Assembly (NCBI GenBank): GCA_903868145.1 | Contig: CAIPTY010000004.1 | Span: 1 to 32,529 of the forward strand | Direction: 5' to 3' | Source: an uncultured Desulfuromonadales bacterium | GTDB lineage: Bacteria > Desulfobacterota > Desulfuromonadia > Geobacterales > Pseudopelobacteraceae | DNA length: 32,529 bases | Shown: piece after piece, positions 25,267 to 32,529 of the stretch | Layout of the letters: each line of letters starts with the position of its first letter | Position numbering within the stretch: position 1 is the stretch's first letter | The notes under the pieces: generated by a model | Seen by the model: the letters and a program-made list of their open reading frames with translations, nothing else | What the model was told of the DNA's origin: nothing | Database searches by the model: none | Program-made: the position numbers and the translations under genes

Positions 25267-26810
25267 GGGTTGTTACCGCCCATACGATGCGGGAAATTGA
25301 CCGGCGTGCCATCGATGATTTCGGGATTTCAAGCCTGAGCTTGATGGAACAGGCCGGTCGCGGATGCGTGGATGCCATTCTCTCTGAATTTGGCAGGAAG
25401 GGGCGCGCGGTAATTATTGCCGGAAAAGGTAACAACGGAGGTGATGGCTTTGTCATCGCCCGCCTCCTCGCTGCAGATGGCTGGGACGCCGAAGTATGTG
25501 TCATGGCCGAGCACCAGCAGATTTCCGGTGATGCAGCCCACAACCTGAAAATGCTTCCGGACGGAATCGTTCGCTTCTGCCCACGCCAGGGACAGTTGGC
25601 ATCAGCGTTCCTAAAGGCTGATGTCATTGTGGATGCCCTGCTGGGAACCGGTTTGGACAGCGATGTCGACGGCGTGTACCGGGAGGCGGTCGATATGATG
25701 AACGCATCGGGGCGACCAGTGCTTTCGGTGGATATTCCCTCTGGCATTCACGGCACCACCGGCAGGGTTTTGGGGGATGCCGTCAGGGCTTCCATAACTG
25801 TCACATTCGCATTTGCAAAGTTGGGACATCTGCTGTACCCCGGCGCGGAACATACCGGGCGACTGGTCATCGCGGATATCGGAATACCTGAGCTTTTAAT
25901 GACATCAGCCAACGGCTATGATTTTCTGAACGAAGATTACATTCGACCGATGCTGAAGCGCAGGAATCGTCGGGTGCACAAGGGTGATTGCGGCCACTGT
26001 TTTTTGATTGCCGGTTCCTCCGGAAAAACCGGTGCTGCTGCGCTTTCTGCCAACAGCGCCGTACGCGCAGGCGCCGGACTTGTGACACTCGGTGTTCCCG
26101 AGAGCATCCACCAGATAATCGAGATAAAGACAACCGAGGCCATGACAACGGCGCTTCCGGACTCCGGTGGCGGCTATCTGGCCGATGCTGCCTTCCCCGT
26201 GATCGAAAAACTTATGGTAAAAAAGGATGCTGTGGCAATCGGACCTGGATTGGGTCGTCAGCCGGGCACAGTTTCTCTTGTGCACACGATTGTTGAAAAT
26301 GTTTCTCTCCCTCTGGTTATCGATGCAGACGGCCTGTTTGCACTGGCTGAGGACATCAGTGTGCTGAGGCGGAAAAAGTCTGCAGACGTCGTGCTTACCC
26401 CCCACCCGGGAGAGATGGCGCGGCTATTGGGCACATCGATACCGGATGTGGACGCTATCCGCATTTCCATAGCACAGGAATTTGCACGCAATTATGGTGT
26501 CTACCTCGTTTTGAAGGGGGCCCGCACCATCATCGCCTCTCCGGCCGGTTTCGCGGCAATCAACGGCAGCGGAAATCCCGGGATGGCCACCGGGGGCATG
26601 GGAGATGTACTGACCGGTATTCTTGTTTCACTCATTGGACAGGGATACTCTGTCTGGGATGCCTGTCTGCTTGGCGTATTCCTCCATGGCTACGCGGCCG
26701 ACCTGGTTGCAATGGAAAAAGGGGAAATCGGGATGTGCGCCACAGATGTTCAGGAAAAACTGCCGTTCGCCTTCAGCAGGCTGTTTAACAAAATCAGCTC
26801 TCCGCTCTAA
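25263..26810 (+). CDS. nnr: Bifunctional NAD(P)HX epimerase / ADP-dependent NAD(P)HX dehydratase
   Basis: The 515-residue fusion repairs hydrated NADH and NADPH. The N-terminal epimerase domain (about 1-215, YjeF-N type) has GKGNNGGDGFVIARLL (54-69) and VDALLGTG (123-130). The C-terminal dehydratase domain (about 225-515) has IGPGLGR, DADGLFAL, LTPHPGEMARLLG (378-390) and the nucleotide-binding GSGNPGMATGGMGDVL (435-450). The start is TTG 25263, overlapping the acpS stop by 4 bp; the pattern of 4-bp overlaps along this operon supports it. The next in-frame ATG (codon 9) would remove conserved N-terminal residues. Confidence 0.96.
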   Translation: MRVVTAHTMREIDRRAIDDFGISSLSLMEQAGRGCVDAILSEFGRKGRAVIIAGKGNNGGDGFVIARLLAADGWDAEVCVMAEHQQISGDAAHNLKMLPDGIVRFCPRQGQLASAFLKADVIVDALLGTGLDSDVDGVYREAVDMMNASGRPVLSVDIPSGIHGTTGRVLGDAVRASITVTFAFAKLGHLLYPGAEHTGRLVIADIGIPELLMTSANGYDFLNEDYIRPMLKRRNRRVHKGDCGHCFLIAGSSGKTGAAALSANSAVRAGAGLVTLGVPESIHQIIEIKTTEAMTTALPDSGGGYLADAAFPVIEKLMVKKDAVAIGPGLGRQPGTVSLVHTIVENVSLPLVIDADGLFALAEDISVLRRKKSADVVLTPHPGEMARLLGTSIPDVDAIRISIAQEFARNYGVYLVLKGARTIIASPAGFAAINGSGNPGMATGGMGDVLTGILVSLIGQGYSVWDACLLGVFLHGYAADLVAMEKGEIGMCATDVQEKLPFAFSRLFNKISSPL

Positions 26811-26842
26811 ACGGTGGGGACGTGGTACACGAGGAGAAAACC

Positions 26843-27295
26843 ATGCAGACCGTATCCGATATCATGACCAGAGACATTGTTACCGTGTCGAAATCAACTA
26901 CAGTGCGCGAACTGGCACAGATCTTCGATTCACGTCATTTTGGCAGCCTGCCGGTTGTGGATGAGGATGGAAATCTGACCGGTATTGTAACCGCTTCAGA
27001 CCTTATCGAGCAGGGGCGAAGCCTGCACATCCCGACCGTTATCTCCCTGTTCGACTGGGTTATTCCCCTGGAGGGAGAGCGCAGCCTGGAAAAAGATCTG
27101 AAGAAGATGACCGCCCAGACTGCCGGAGAGATCTGCTCATCAGACGTGGTAACGGTGGCGCCAACCGATCCGGTCAGCGCGGCGGCCGACATCATGAGCG
27201 CGCATAAACTGCATGCCTTGCCGGTCGTCAGGGGGGGCAAAGTGGTGGGCATGGTTTCCCGCATCGATATCATACGAAATATCATCAAGGCATAG
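26843..27295 (+). CDS. Tandem CBS-domain protein
   Basis: From ATG 26843 (GGAG about 7 nt upstream; I reject the in-frame GTG at 26822) the product is 150 residues made of two CBS domains, about 5-60 and 92-150. Each shows the DIMTRDIVTV / EICSSDVVTV opening and the (S/A)LPVV...G(I/M)V(T/S)xxDI(I) close. Paired CBS modules bind adenine nucleotides and related ligands; a stand-alone pair usually senses energy state or regulates a partner. The partner is not visible. It is co-transcribed with nnr and tsaE by spacing. Confidence 0.92.
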   Translation: MQTVSDIMTRDIVTVSKSTTVRELAQIFDSRHFGSLPVVDEDGNLTGIVTASDLIEQGRSLHIPTVISLFDWVIPLEGERSLEKDLKKMTAQTAGEICSSDVVTVAPTDPVSAAADIMSAHKLHALPVVRGGKVVGMVSRIDIIRNIIKA

Positions 27296-27301
27296 TAGCC
27301 G

Positions 27302-27775
27302 GTGGTTTTCAACTCGTGTTCCCCGATTGAAACCGAAGAGATTGGCCGCAATCTCGGTCTGCTCCTGAATCATGGCTCTTTCATCGCACTTTCCGGTAAG
27401 TTGGGCGGCGGTAAAACCTGTTTTGTGCGCGGTCTGGCTACAGGCCTTTGTCCAGAAAGCGCGCACCTGGTGGCAAGCCCCACCTATGCCATCATGAACG
27501 AATATCCCGGCGCCATCCCGTTCTATCACTTCGATCTGTATCGTCTGTCAGGTTGTCAGGAAATCGCGGAACTCGGTTTCGACGAATATTTTAACCGTGA
27601 TGCCGTCTGTGTTGTCGAGTGGGCTGATCGGCTGGGAGATACGATGCCGGAAGATCGTTTGAATATCTGTTTTGAATATTCCGGAGACTCCCGGAGATTA
27701 ATTACCCTGGATGCAGTCGGATCCGATTCTCGACTGCTGCTCCAACAGTTGAAAAACCGATTGAAATCTGCATAA
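27302..27775 (+). CDS. tsaE: tRNA t6A37 threonylcarbamoyladenosine synthesis ATPase
   Basis: TsaE is the ATPase that drives the TsaB-TsaD complex in making the t6A37 modification of ANN-decoding tRNAs. The 157-residue protein has Walker A GKLGGGKT (32-39), the family loop SPTYAIMNEY, FYHFDLYRL, and the Walker B-like VCVVEWADRLG. The start is GTG 27302, 6 bp after the CBS gene stop. The nucleotide loop has GGGKTC where GAGKTT is common; this is a conservative change and not a loss of function. The gene ends the co-directional block before the lysC promoter. Confidence 0.93.
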   Translation: MVFNSCSPIETEEIGRNLGLLLNHGSFIALSGKLGGGKTCFVRGLATGLCPESAHLVASPTYAIMNEYPGAIPFYHFDLYRLSGCQEIAELGFDEYFNRDAVCVVEWADRLGDTMPEDRLNICFEYSGDSRRLITLDAVGSDSRLLLQQLKNRLKSA

Positions 27776-27780
27776 TTTCT

Positions 27781-27810
27781 TTGACTGCTACACTACATTT
27801 TTGCTATAGA
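27781..27810 (+). promoter_or_regulatory. Probable sigma-70 promoter for lysC
   Basis: TTGACT (27781-27786), an 18-bp spacer and TATAGA (27805-27810) stand in the 84-bp gap between tsaE and lysC. The leader would be about 45 nt, too short for a lysine riboswitch. Confidence 0.6.
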
Positions 27811-27859
27811 ACAGAATCTTTTTTTCAGTATGTTCACAAACCCTATCAAGGAGAGCTGT

Positions 27860-29074
27860 ATGGCACTGGTAGTCCAGAAATACGGCGGCACATCAGTCGG
27901 CACGACTGATCGCATCAAAAATGTCGCCAGGCGCATCATCAAAACGTACGATGCCGGTAACGATCTGATTGTCGTCGTTTCGGCCATGTCCGGCGAAACC
28001 AATAAACTGGTGGCGCTGGCTAACGAAATCTGTGAAATTCCCGATGGCCGCGAATACGACGTGGTTGTGGCTACCGGAGAACAGGTCACCATCGGGCTGC
28101 TCGCCATGTGCCTCAAGTCCCTCGGCTACAAGGCAAAATCCTACCAGGGGTGGCAGGTTCCGATACTGACCGACTCCACAGCCACCAAAGCGCGGATCGA
28201 GAGCATCGATGATACAAACATCCGCGCCGACATCAAGGACGGCACGATAGTCATCCTGGCCGGATTCCAGGGAATTGACGCAGGCGGCAGTGTCACCACT
28301 CTAGGCAGGGGTGGCTCTGACACTTCAGCCGTGGCCATTGCAGCCGCACTTAAAGCTGATGTGTGCGAAATCTACACCGATGTGGATGGCGTCTACACCA
28401 CCGATCCCAATATCTGCAAAGAGGCACGCAAGATTGAGAGAATTTCCTACGACGAGATGCTGGAGCTCGCCAGCCTTGGCGCAAAGGTGCTGCAGATTCG
28501 CTCGGTTGAATTTGCAAAAAAATATAACGTGGACGTTCATGTCCGCTCAAGTCTCAATGAAAACACCGGTACCATGGTTACCAGGGAGGATACGGATATG
28601 GAAGGGATTCTCGTTTCAGGAGTTGCGTACGATAAAAATGAGGCCAAAATTGCGGTTATGGGTGTGCCCGACAAGCCTGGCATTGCGGCCAAAATTCTCA
28701 CCCCGCTCTCCGATGCCGCCATCTCGGTTGACATGATCGTCCAGAATGTCAGTGACGGCGGTCTGACCGATATAACCTTCACCGTGACCAAGGCGGATCT
28801 GAAACAGGCTCTCCTGATCACTAACGAAGTGGCCAGGGACATTCAGGCCCGTCAGGTTGTAGCGGATGAGAATATCAGCAAGATATCCATCGTCGGACTC
28901 GGAATGCGCAGTCATGCCGGAGTGGCAACCCAGATGTTCACTGCGCTTTCCAAAAACAACATCAATATTCAGATGATTTCCACCTCGGAGATCAAGATTT
29001 CGGTTGTCATCGATGAAAAATACACCGAGCTCGCGGTACGCGTCCTGCACGAGACCTTCGGACTTGGCGGCTGA
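27860..29074 (+). CDS. lysC: Aspartate kinase (aspartokinase)
   Basis: The enzyme phosphorylates aspartate, the first step to lysine, threonine, methionine and diaminopimelate. From ATG 27860, with AAGGAG about 7 nt upstream, the product is 405 residues; the earlier in-frame ATG at 27830 lies before that site and is rejected. The kinase domain shows KYGGTSVG (7-14), VVSAMSGETN, ATGEQVTIGLLA, GRGGSDTSAVAIAA and EIYTDVDGVYTTDP. Two ACT domains follow (about 265-335 and 345-405; VPDKPGIAAKIL and SHAGVATQMFTAL), where end-product inhibition by lysine and/or threonine is expected. It is an alpha-type single-function aspartokinase, with no homoserine dehydrogenase fused. Confidence 0.97.
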   Translation: MALVVQKYGGTSVGTTDRIKNVARRIIKTYDAGNDLIVVVSAMSGETNKLVALANEICEIPDGREYDVVVATGEQVTIGLLAMCLKSLGYKAKSYQGWQVPILTDSTATKARIESIDDTNIRADIKDGTIVILAGFQGIDAGGSVTTLGRGGSDTSAVAIAAALKADVCEIYTDVDGVYTTDPNICKEARKIERISYDEMLELASLGAKVLQIRSVEFAKKYNVDVHVRSSLNENTGTMVTREDTDMEGILVSGVAYDKNEAKIAVMGVPDKPGIAAKILTPLSDAAISVDMIVQNVSDGGLTDITFTVTKADLKQALLITNEVARDIQARQVVADENISKISIVGLGMRSHAGVATQMFTALSKNNINIQMISTSEIKISVVIDEKYTELAVRVLHETFGLGG

Positions 29075-29104
29075 CATCTAAAACCTTGCAGTTACCGAAC
29101 ACAC

Positions 29105-29141
29105 AAGGGAGTGAATTAAGCAGGTTTCACTCCCTTTTTTT
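29105..29141 (+). terminator. Intrinsic (rho-independent) terminator after lysC
   Basis: An 11-bp perfect stem pairs 29105-29115 (AAGGGAGTGAA) with 29126-29136 around a 10-nt loop, and a run of T residues follows at 29135-29141. It lies 30 bp after the lysC stop and separates that gene from the large adhesin gene. Confidence 0.93.
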
Positions 29142-29217
29142 ATTTTCTTACATGCTGATTCCTCTTTCCAGGTAGAGCGAAGATATGCTCGACAGGATCC
29201 GCCATGGAGTTTCCGCC

Positions 29218-32200
29218 GTGAATAGAGCTTTCCGTCTGATCTGGAGTGGTATCAGGGATTGCCGGGTTGTGGTAGCCGAGATCATCAGGGGTAGCGGCAG
29301 TTCATCACCTGTAGCCGTAGCCGCTTCTATTCTCAGTCTATCGACACTTCTCACGGCCACCGCCTCCCATGCCCTTCCCACCACTCCCCAGGTAATCAGC
29401 GGAACAGCAAACATCACCACCACCGGCACGTCCATGACCGTAACCAACTCGCCCAACGCCATCATCAACTGGCAGGGTTTTTCCATCGGTCAGGGAGAAA
29501 GCACCCGCTTTATCCAGCCTTCATCCACAAGCGCAGTCCTCAACCGCATAACCGGCGGCGACCCATCCCGCATACTCGGTCTGCTCCAATCAAACGGCAA
29601 GGTACTTTTGATAAACCCCAACGGCATCCTGTTCGGCCCCAACGCCAGAGTTGACGTCAACGGTCTTATAGCCTCCACCCTCAACATCACCAATCAGGAC
29701 TTTCTGGCCGGAAAGATGAAATTCAGCGCCGGGCCGATTGCGGGCGCCATAGATCATCAGGGTGCAATCACAACCCCCGGCGGCGGCCAGGTCTATCTGA
29801 TCGCCCCCGATGTCACCAACAGCGGCGTCATAACCGCACCCAACGGCGACATACTGCTGGCAGCGGGAAAAGAAGTACTGCTGGTTGACAAAGCCAACCC
29901 CGCCATGGCCACCGTAGTCAGCGCCCCGGAACATCAGGCCATAAACCTGGGCACCCTGGTAGCCGATGCCGGCCGGATAGGGGTATACGGCGGGATAGTT
30001 CGGCAGAAGGGGATCATCAGCGCCGACAGTTCAACCGTAGACGCACAGGGGCGTATCTTCTTCAAGGCCACCAGGGATATCACCCTCGAAAAGGGGAGCA
30101 TCACCACCGCCAACGGAAGCACAGGGGGTGAGATCACCATCCAGTCCCAGGACGGCACCACCCTGGTATCCGGCACAGTCAATGCCATCGGCAGTAGCGG
30201 CACAGGGGGCACGGCACATCTTCTGGGTCAATGTGTCGGTCTCATAGATCAGGGCAGCGTGGATGTATCAGGCACAACCGGGGGCGGAACCCTCCTCATC
30301 GGCGGCGATTATCAGGGCAGGAATACGGATATTCCAAACGCTCAGGCCACCTACGTCGGCAGAGAAACCACCATCAAGGCGGATGCCACTGACAACGGCA
30401 CCGGCGGCAGGGTGATTATCTGGTCTGACGACACCACCCGTGCATTCGGCAGCATCAGCGCCAAAGGAGGAGCAAACGGCGGCACAGGCGGCTTTGTAGA
30501 GACTTCGGGCAAACGGGCGCTGGATATTACCGGCATCAGGGTCGATGCCTCAGCCCAAAGTGGTACTAATGGCAAATGGCTGCTTGACCCCTCCGATGTA
30601 ACAATCAACCACGGTTCCACCGGAACCCTCACGGCAGGATTATTTGATCCCGCCACCACCTCCAGCATCGGGGACACCGAAATAAATGCCGCACTCAACG
30701 GCGGCACCGACGTCACCATCCAGACAACCGGCGGCAGTGGCGGCACGGGCATCATAACAGTGAACGGCACTGCCGACAGCGGCGGCGCAGTTGCCATCAC
30801 CAATACCACCGGCGGTACACGTAACCTTACCCTCACCACGGCAGGCACCATCAACATCAACTCAGGGGCCAGCATCGCCGGTTCAACCAACAATTCACTC
30901 AACGTTATCCTTGATGCTGCAGGAGGAAGTGCCCTCACCGGTGATTTCTGGGTCAATCCGAACAGCAACCTTACGATCCGCAACGGATTGACCTTGAACA
31001 ATGGCAGGGTCTATCTGGGAGACGGCGTCACAAATGCTGCCAGCAACATTGAATGGGACGGCACTCAGACCATAGGGGGAAACGGAGAGATCATCCTTAA
31101 CACATCTGGTGGCGCTAACCTGATTACAAACCACCCTACGGGAGTCTGGACGTTGACCATAGACAGCGGTGTGACTGTGCGTACAGCCATGCCGGGCTGG
31201 TTTGTTGTTGGCAACTATGGCTCGACACCGGACAACATAATTAACAAAGGTACTTTGCTGGCGGATGTCACCGGTTCAACGCTCTTCATCTCAGCGCCGG
31301 GGACGCTTACAAACAACGGCACGCTGAGGGCAACTTACGGACTCTTGCAGTTCAGCAATCTGAGCAACACCGGTATCATCCAGATCGACGCAGGCGGCAG
31401 CATCGGCACGTACGACACCGCGTTCACCAATAGCGCGAGCGGCATAATCAGGGGAAGCGGAAGCTTTTTCATCGGTGACTTTCCCAGCAATGGCATACTC
31501 ACTAACAACGGCACCATCAGTCCGGGCGATGCCACGACCACGGGTACACTCAACATAGCAGGAAACCTGGTCAACAACGGCACGATCACAGCGAAGATCG
31601 GCGGAACGGCAGCAGGGCAATACGATGTACTGAATGTATCGCGCGACGTCACCCTCGGCGGAATACTCAATGCCAGTACTATAAATGGGTATTCTCCGGC
31701 AAACCTTGATTTCGTACCCTTCCTGACGACGACCGGCACATCCACCGGCACATTCGCGTCGCTGAGTGTACCGGCAGGGTTTTCCGCCGGTTACAACCTT
31801 GCGGCAAGCGAAGCATCGCGGATGGTCTATTCTGCCGGAGCAAAGATATTTACCAACGCTTCAGGCGGATTAACATGGGAGACCCCCGGCAACTGGAGTG
31901 GCTCAATACTGCCCGGAACGACCGACGACGTCCTGCTCAGCTCCGGGTACGCAGTCAACCACGGCATCGGCAACGACACAATAGGCACTCTCACCATAAA
32001 CAGCAGCAACTCCCTGAACGTGTCTGGCGGGTCGCTCAGCGTGACCAGCGCCACTACAGTGGGTGGCACATTGACCACATCCGGAGGTACGCTGAATCTG
32101 AACGGCGCAATTGCCAACAGCGGAACCCTTGCTGTATCGGCAGGCACCCTAAACCTGGGGGGCAGCATCACCACCTCCGGCCTCGGCAATCTGGTCGGCA

Positions 32201-32529
32201 CGGGTGGCGCGACGCGCCTTACCGGGACACTGCTGAACACGGGAAGTACGCTGACCTTGAACAACACGACCGGAAATCTCGACATCGTCGGCACGGTAAC
32301 CGGCGGTACGCTGGCGGTAGCCAGCGGCAGCACATCCAAGTATCTCAGCACCAACGGCACGTTTGATGGTGTAACCCTGGCTGGCAATCTTCAGGTCAAT
32401 CCGAACAGCAACCTTACGATCCGCAACGGATTGACCTTGAACAATGGCAGGGTCTATCTGGGAGACGGCGTCACAAATGCTGCCAGCAACATTGAATGGG
32501 ACGGCACTCAGACCATAGGGGGAAACGGA
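29218..32529 (+). CDS. Filamentous hemagglutinin-type two-partner-secretion exoprotein (TpsA), 5' part
   Basis: The frame is open from 29218 to the window edge (1104 codons, no stop), so the gene is truncated here. The start is GTG 29218, with GGAG 8 nt upstream, giving MNRAFRLIW, the start pattern of the extended signal peptide region (ESPR) of type V secretion. An in-frame ATG at 29185 has no such site. The hydrophobic core runs to ATASHA, with cleavage expected at about residue 52. The TPS domain follows (about 53-170), with NWQGFSIGQGE, RILGLLQSNGKVLLINP and NPNGILFGPNARVDVNG (133-149). Further on are GGFVETSGK (424-432) and WLLDPSDVTI (454-463), common in HxuA/FHA-like passengers, then Gly/Thr/Asn-rich beta-helix strands with repeated NNGTL/NNGTI turns. 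Export needs a TpsB pore, not in this window. It is probably an adhesin or surface filament; its ligand is unknown. Confidence 0.93.
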   Translation, partial: MNRAFRLIWSGIRDCRVVVAEIIRGSGSSSPVAVAASILSLSTLLTATASHALPTTPQVISGTANITTTGTSMTVTNSPNAIINWQGFSIGQGESTRFIQPSSTSAVLNRITGGDPSRILGLLQSNGKVLLINPNGILFGPNARVDVNGLIASTLNITNQDFLAGKMKFSAGPIAGAIDHQGAITTPGGGQVYLIAPDVTNSGVITAPNGDILLAAGKEVLLVDKANPAMATVVSAPEHQAINLGTLVADAGRIGVYGGIVRQKGIISADSSTVDAQGRIFFKATRDITLEKGSITTANGSTGGEITIQSQDGTTLVSGTVNAIGSSGTGGTAHLLGQCVGLIDQGSVDVSGTTGGGTLLIGGDYQGRNTDIPNAQATYVGRETTIKADATDNGTGGRVIIWSDDTTRAFGSISAKGGANGGTGGFVETSGKRALDITGIRVDASAQSGTNGKWLLDPSDVTINHGSTGTLTAGLFDPATTSSIGDTEINAALNGGTDVTIQTTGGSGGTGIITVNGTADSGGAVAITNTTGGTRNLTLTTAGTININSGASIAGSTNNSLNVILDAAGGSALTGDFWVNPNSNLTIRNGLTLNNGRVYLGDGVTNAASNIEWDGTQTIGGNGEIILNTSGGANLITNHPTGVWTLTIDSGVTVRTAMPGWFVVGNYGSTPDNIINKGTLLADVTGSTLFISAPGTLTNNGTLRATYGLLQFSNLSNTGIIQIDAGGSIGTYDTAFTNSASGIIRGSGSFFIGDFPSNGILTNNGTISPGDATTTGTLNIAGNLVNNGTITAKIGGTAAGQYDVLNVSRDVTLGGILNASTINGYSPANLDFVPFLTTTGTSTGTFASLSVPAGFSAGYNLAASEASRMVYSAGAKIFTNASGGLTWETPGNWSGSILPGTTDDVLLSSGYAVNHGIGNDTIGTLTINSSNSLNVSGGSLSVTSATTVGGTLTTSGGTLNLNGAIANSGTLAVSAGTLNLGGSITTSGLGNLVGTGGATRLTGTLLNTGSTLTLNNTTGNLDIVGTVTGGTLAVASGSTSKYLSTNGTFDGVTLAGNLQVNPNSNLTIRNGLTLNNGRVYLGDGVTNAASNIEWDGTQTIGGNG
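30951..31086 (+). repeat. Direct repeat, copy 1, inside the TpsA gene
   Basis: These 136 bp are identical to 32394-32529. They encode residues about 579-623 of the exoprotein (VNPNSNLTIRNGLTLNNG to QTIGGNG). The upstream boundary is sharp at DNA level: the base before the match differs between copies, though the protein remains similar for a few residues more. Confidence 0.97.
32394..32529 (+). repeat. Direct repeat, copy 2, inside the TpsA gene (cut by window end)
   Basis: This copy is identical to 30951-31086, with an offset of exactly 1443 bp (481 codons, frame kept). The match continues to the last base of the window, so the full repeat is longer than 136 bp and may be a tandem 481-residue passenger module. 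Confidence 0.97.

Noticed and set aside
27776-27859. Possible lysine riboswitch before lysC
   Set aside because: The gap is only 84 bp and contains a promoter. A lysine riboswitch needs about 170 nt, and none of its conserved pairing pattern is visible.
30351-31001. Reverse-strand frames within the exoprotein region (also 29934-30212, 31335-31751 and 31827-32387)
   Set aside because: They are rich in Pro, Val and Leu because they mirror the GGC/ACC-rich sense codons. The sense frame has an ESPR, a TPS domain and no stops, so these are shadows.
31875-32366. Plus-strand frame of 163 codons in another phase inside the exoprotein gene
   Set aside because: The product is Arg/Gln/His-rich and low in complexity, as expected from frame-shifted repeat sequence, and it overlaps the well-supported frame.

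Overview
The window looks like chromosomal DNA of a Geobacter-like bacterium (Desulfuromonadota, Geobacterales). The reasons are the moderately high GC content, the dense signal-transduction genes, a periplasmic CxxCH sensor kinase, and the gene order tilS-ftsH-folP-cdaA-glmM-pdxJ-acpS-nnr-CBS-tsaE-lysC, which I recognise from Geobacter genomes. The species cannot be named from sequence alone. Nearly every base is coding and most genes abut or overlap by 1-4 bp. No tRNA, rRNA, CRISPR array, transposase or phage gene was seen.

Region 1 (1-8570) is a run of eight co-directional signalling genes. It holds the end of a histidine kinase, a receiver-kinase protein in reversed hybrid order, a FapA/DUF342 protein, a CheY-like receiver, a PAS/PAS hybrid kinase with a C-terminal receiver, a CheX-like protein with a broken phosphatase motif, a membrane kinase with a periplasmic DUF3365-type CxxCH sensor domain, and a PilZ protein. 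No CheA, CheW, MCP or flagellar gene is present. This is the best candidate in the window for an undescribed system: a multi-kinase phosphorelay with possible heme/redox input and a c-di-GMP-binding protein at its end.

Region 2 (8565-18804) is mixed housekeeping. It contains trmL (reverse), serA-lgt, a fitAB/vapBC-type toxin-antitoxin pair with a perfect 16-bp palindromic operator around its -10 box, a DUF4384 envelope protein, a convergent GAF/HD-GYP phosphodiesterase, an SRPBCC protein coupled to pfkA, a small lipoprotein, and tilS.

Region 3 (18843-29141) is the long ftsH-to-lysC block covering proteostasis, folate, c-di-AMP, cell-wall precursor, PLP, acyl-carrier, NAD(P)HX-repair, tRNA t6A and aspartate-family synthesis. 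The cdaR/ybbR gene that usually sits between cdaA and glmM is absent. A strong intrinsic terminator closes the block after lysC.

Region 4 (29218-32529) is the start of a very large two-partner-secretion exoprotein (filamentous hemagglutinin type). It has an ESPR-type signal peptide, a TPS domain and a repetitive beta-helix, and it runs off the window end with no stop codon. It contains a 136-bp direct repeat, identical at the DNA level, whose copies lie exactly 1443 bp (481 codons) apart.
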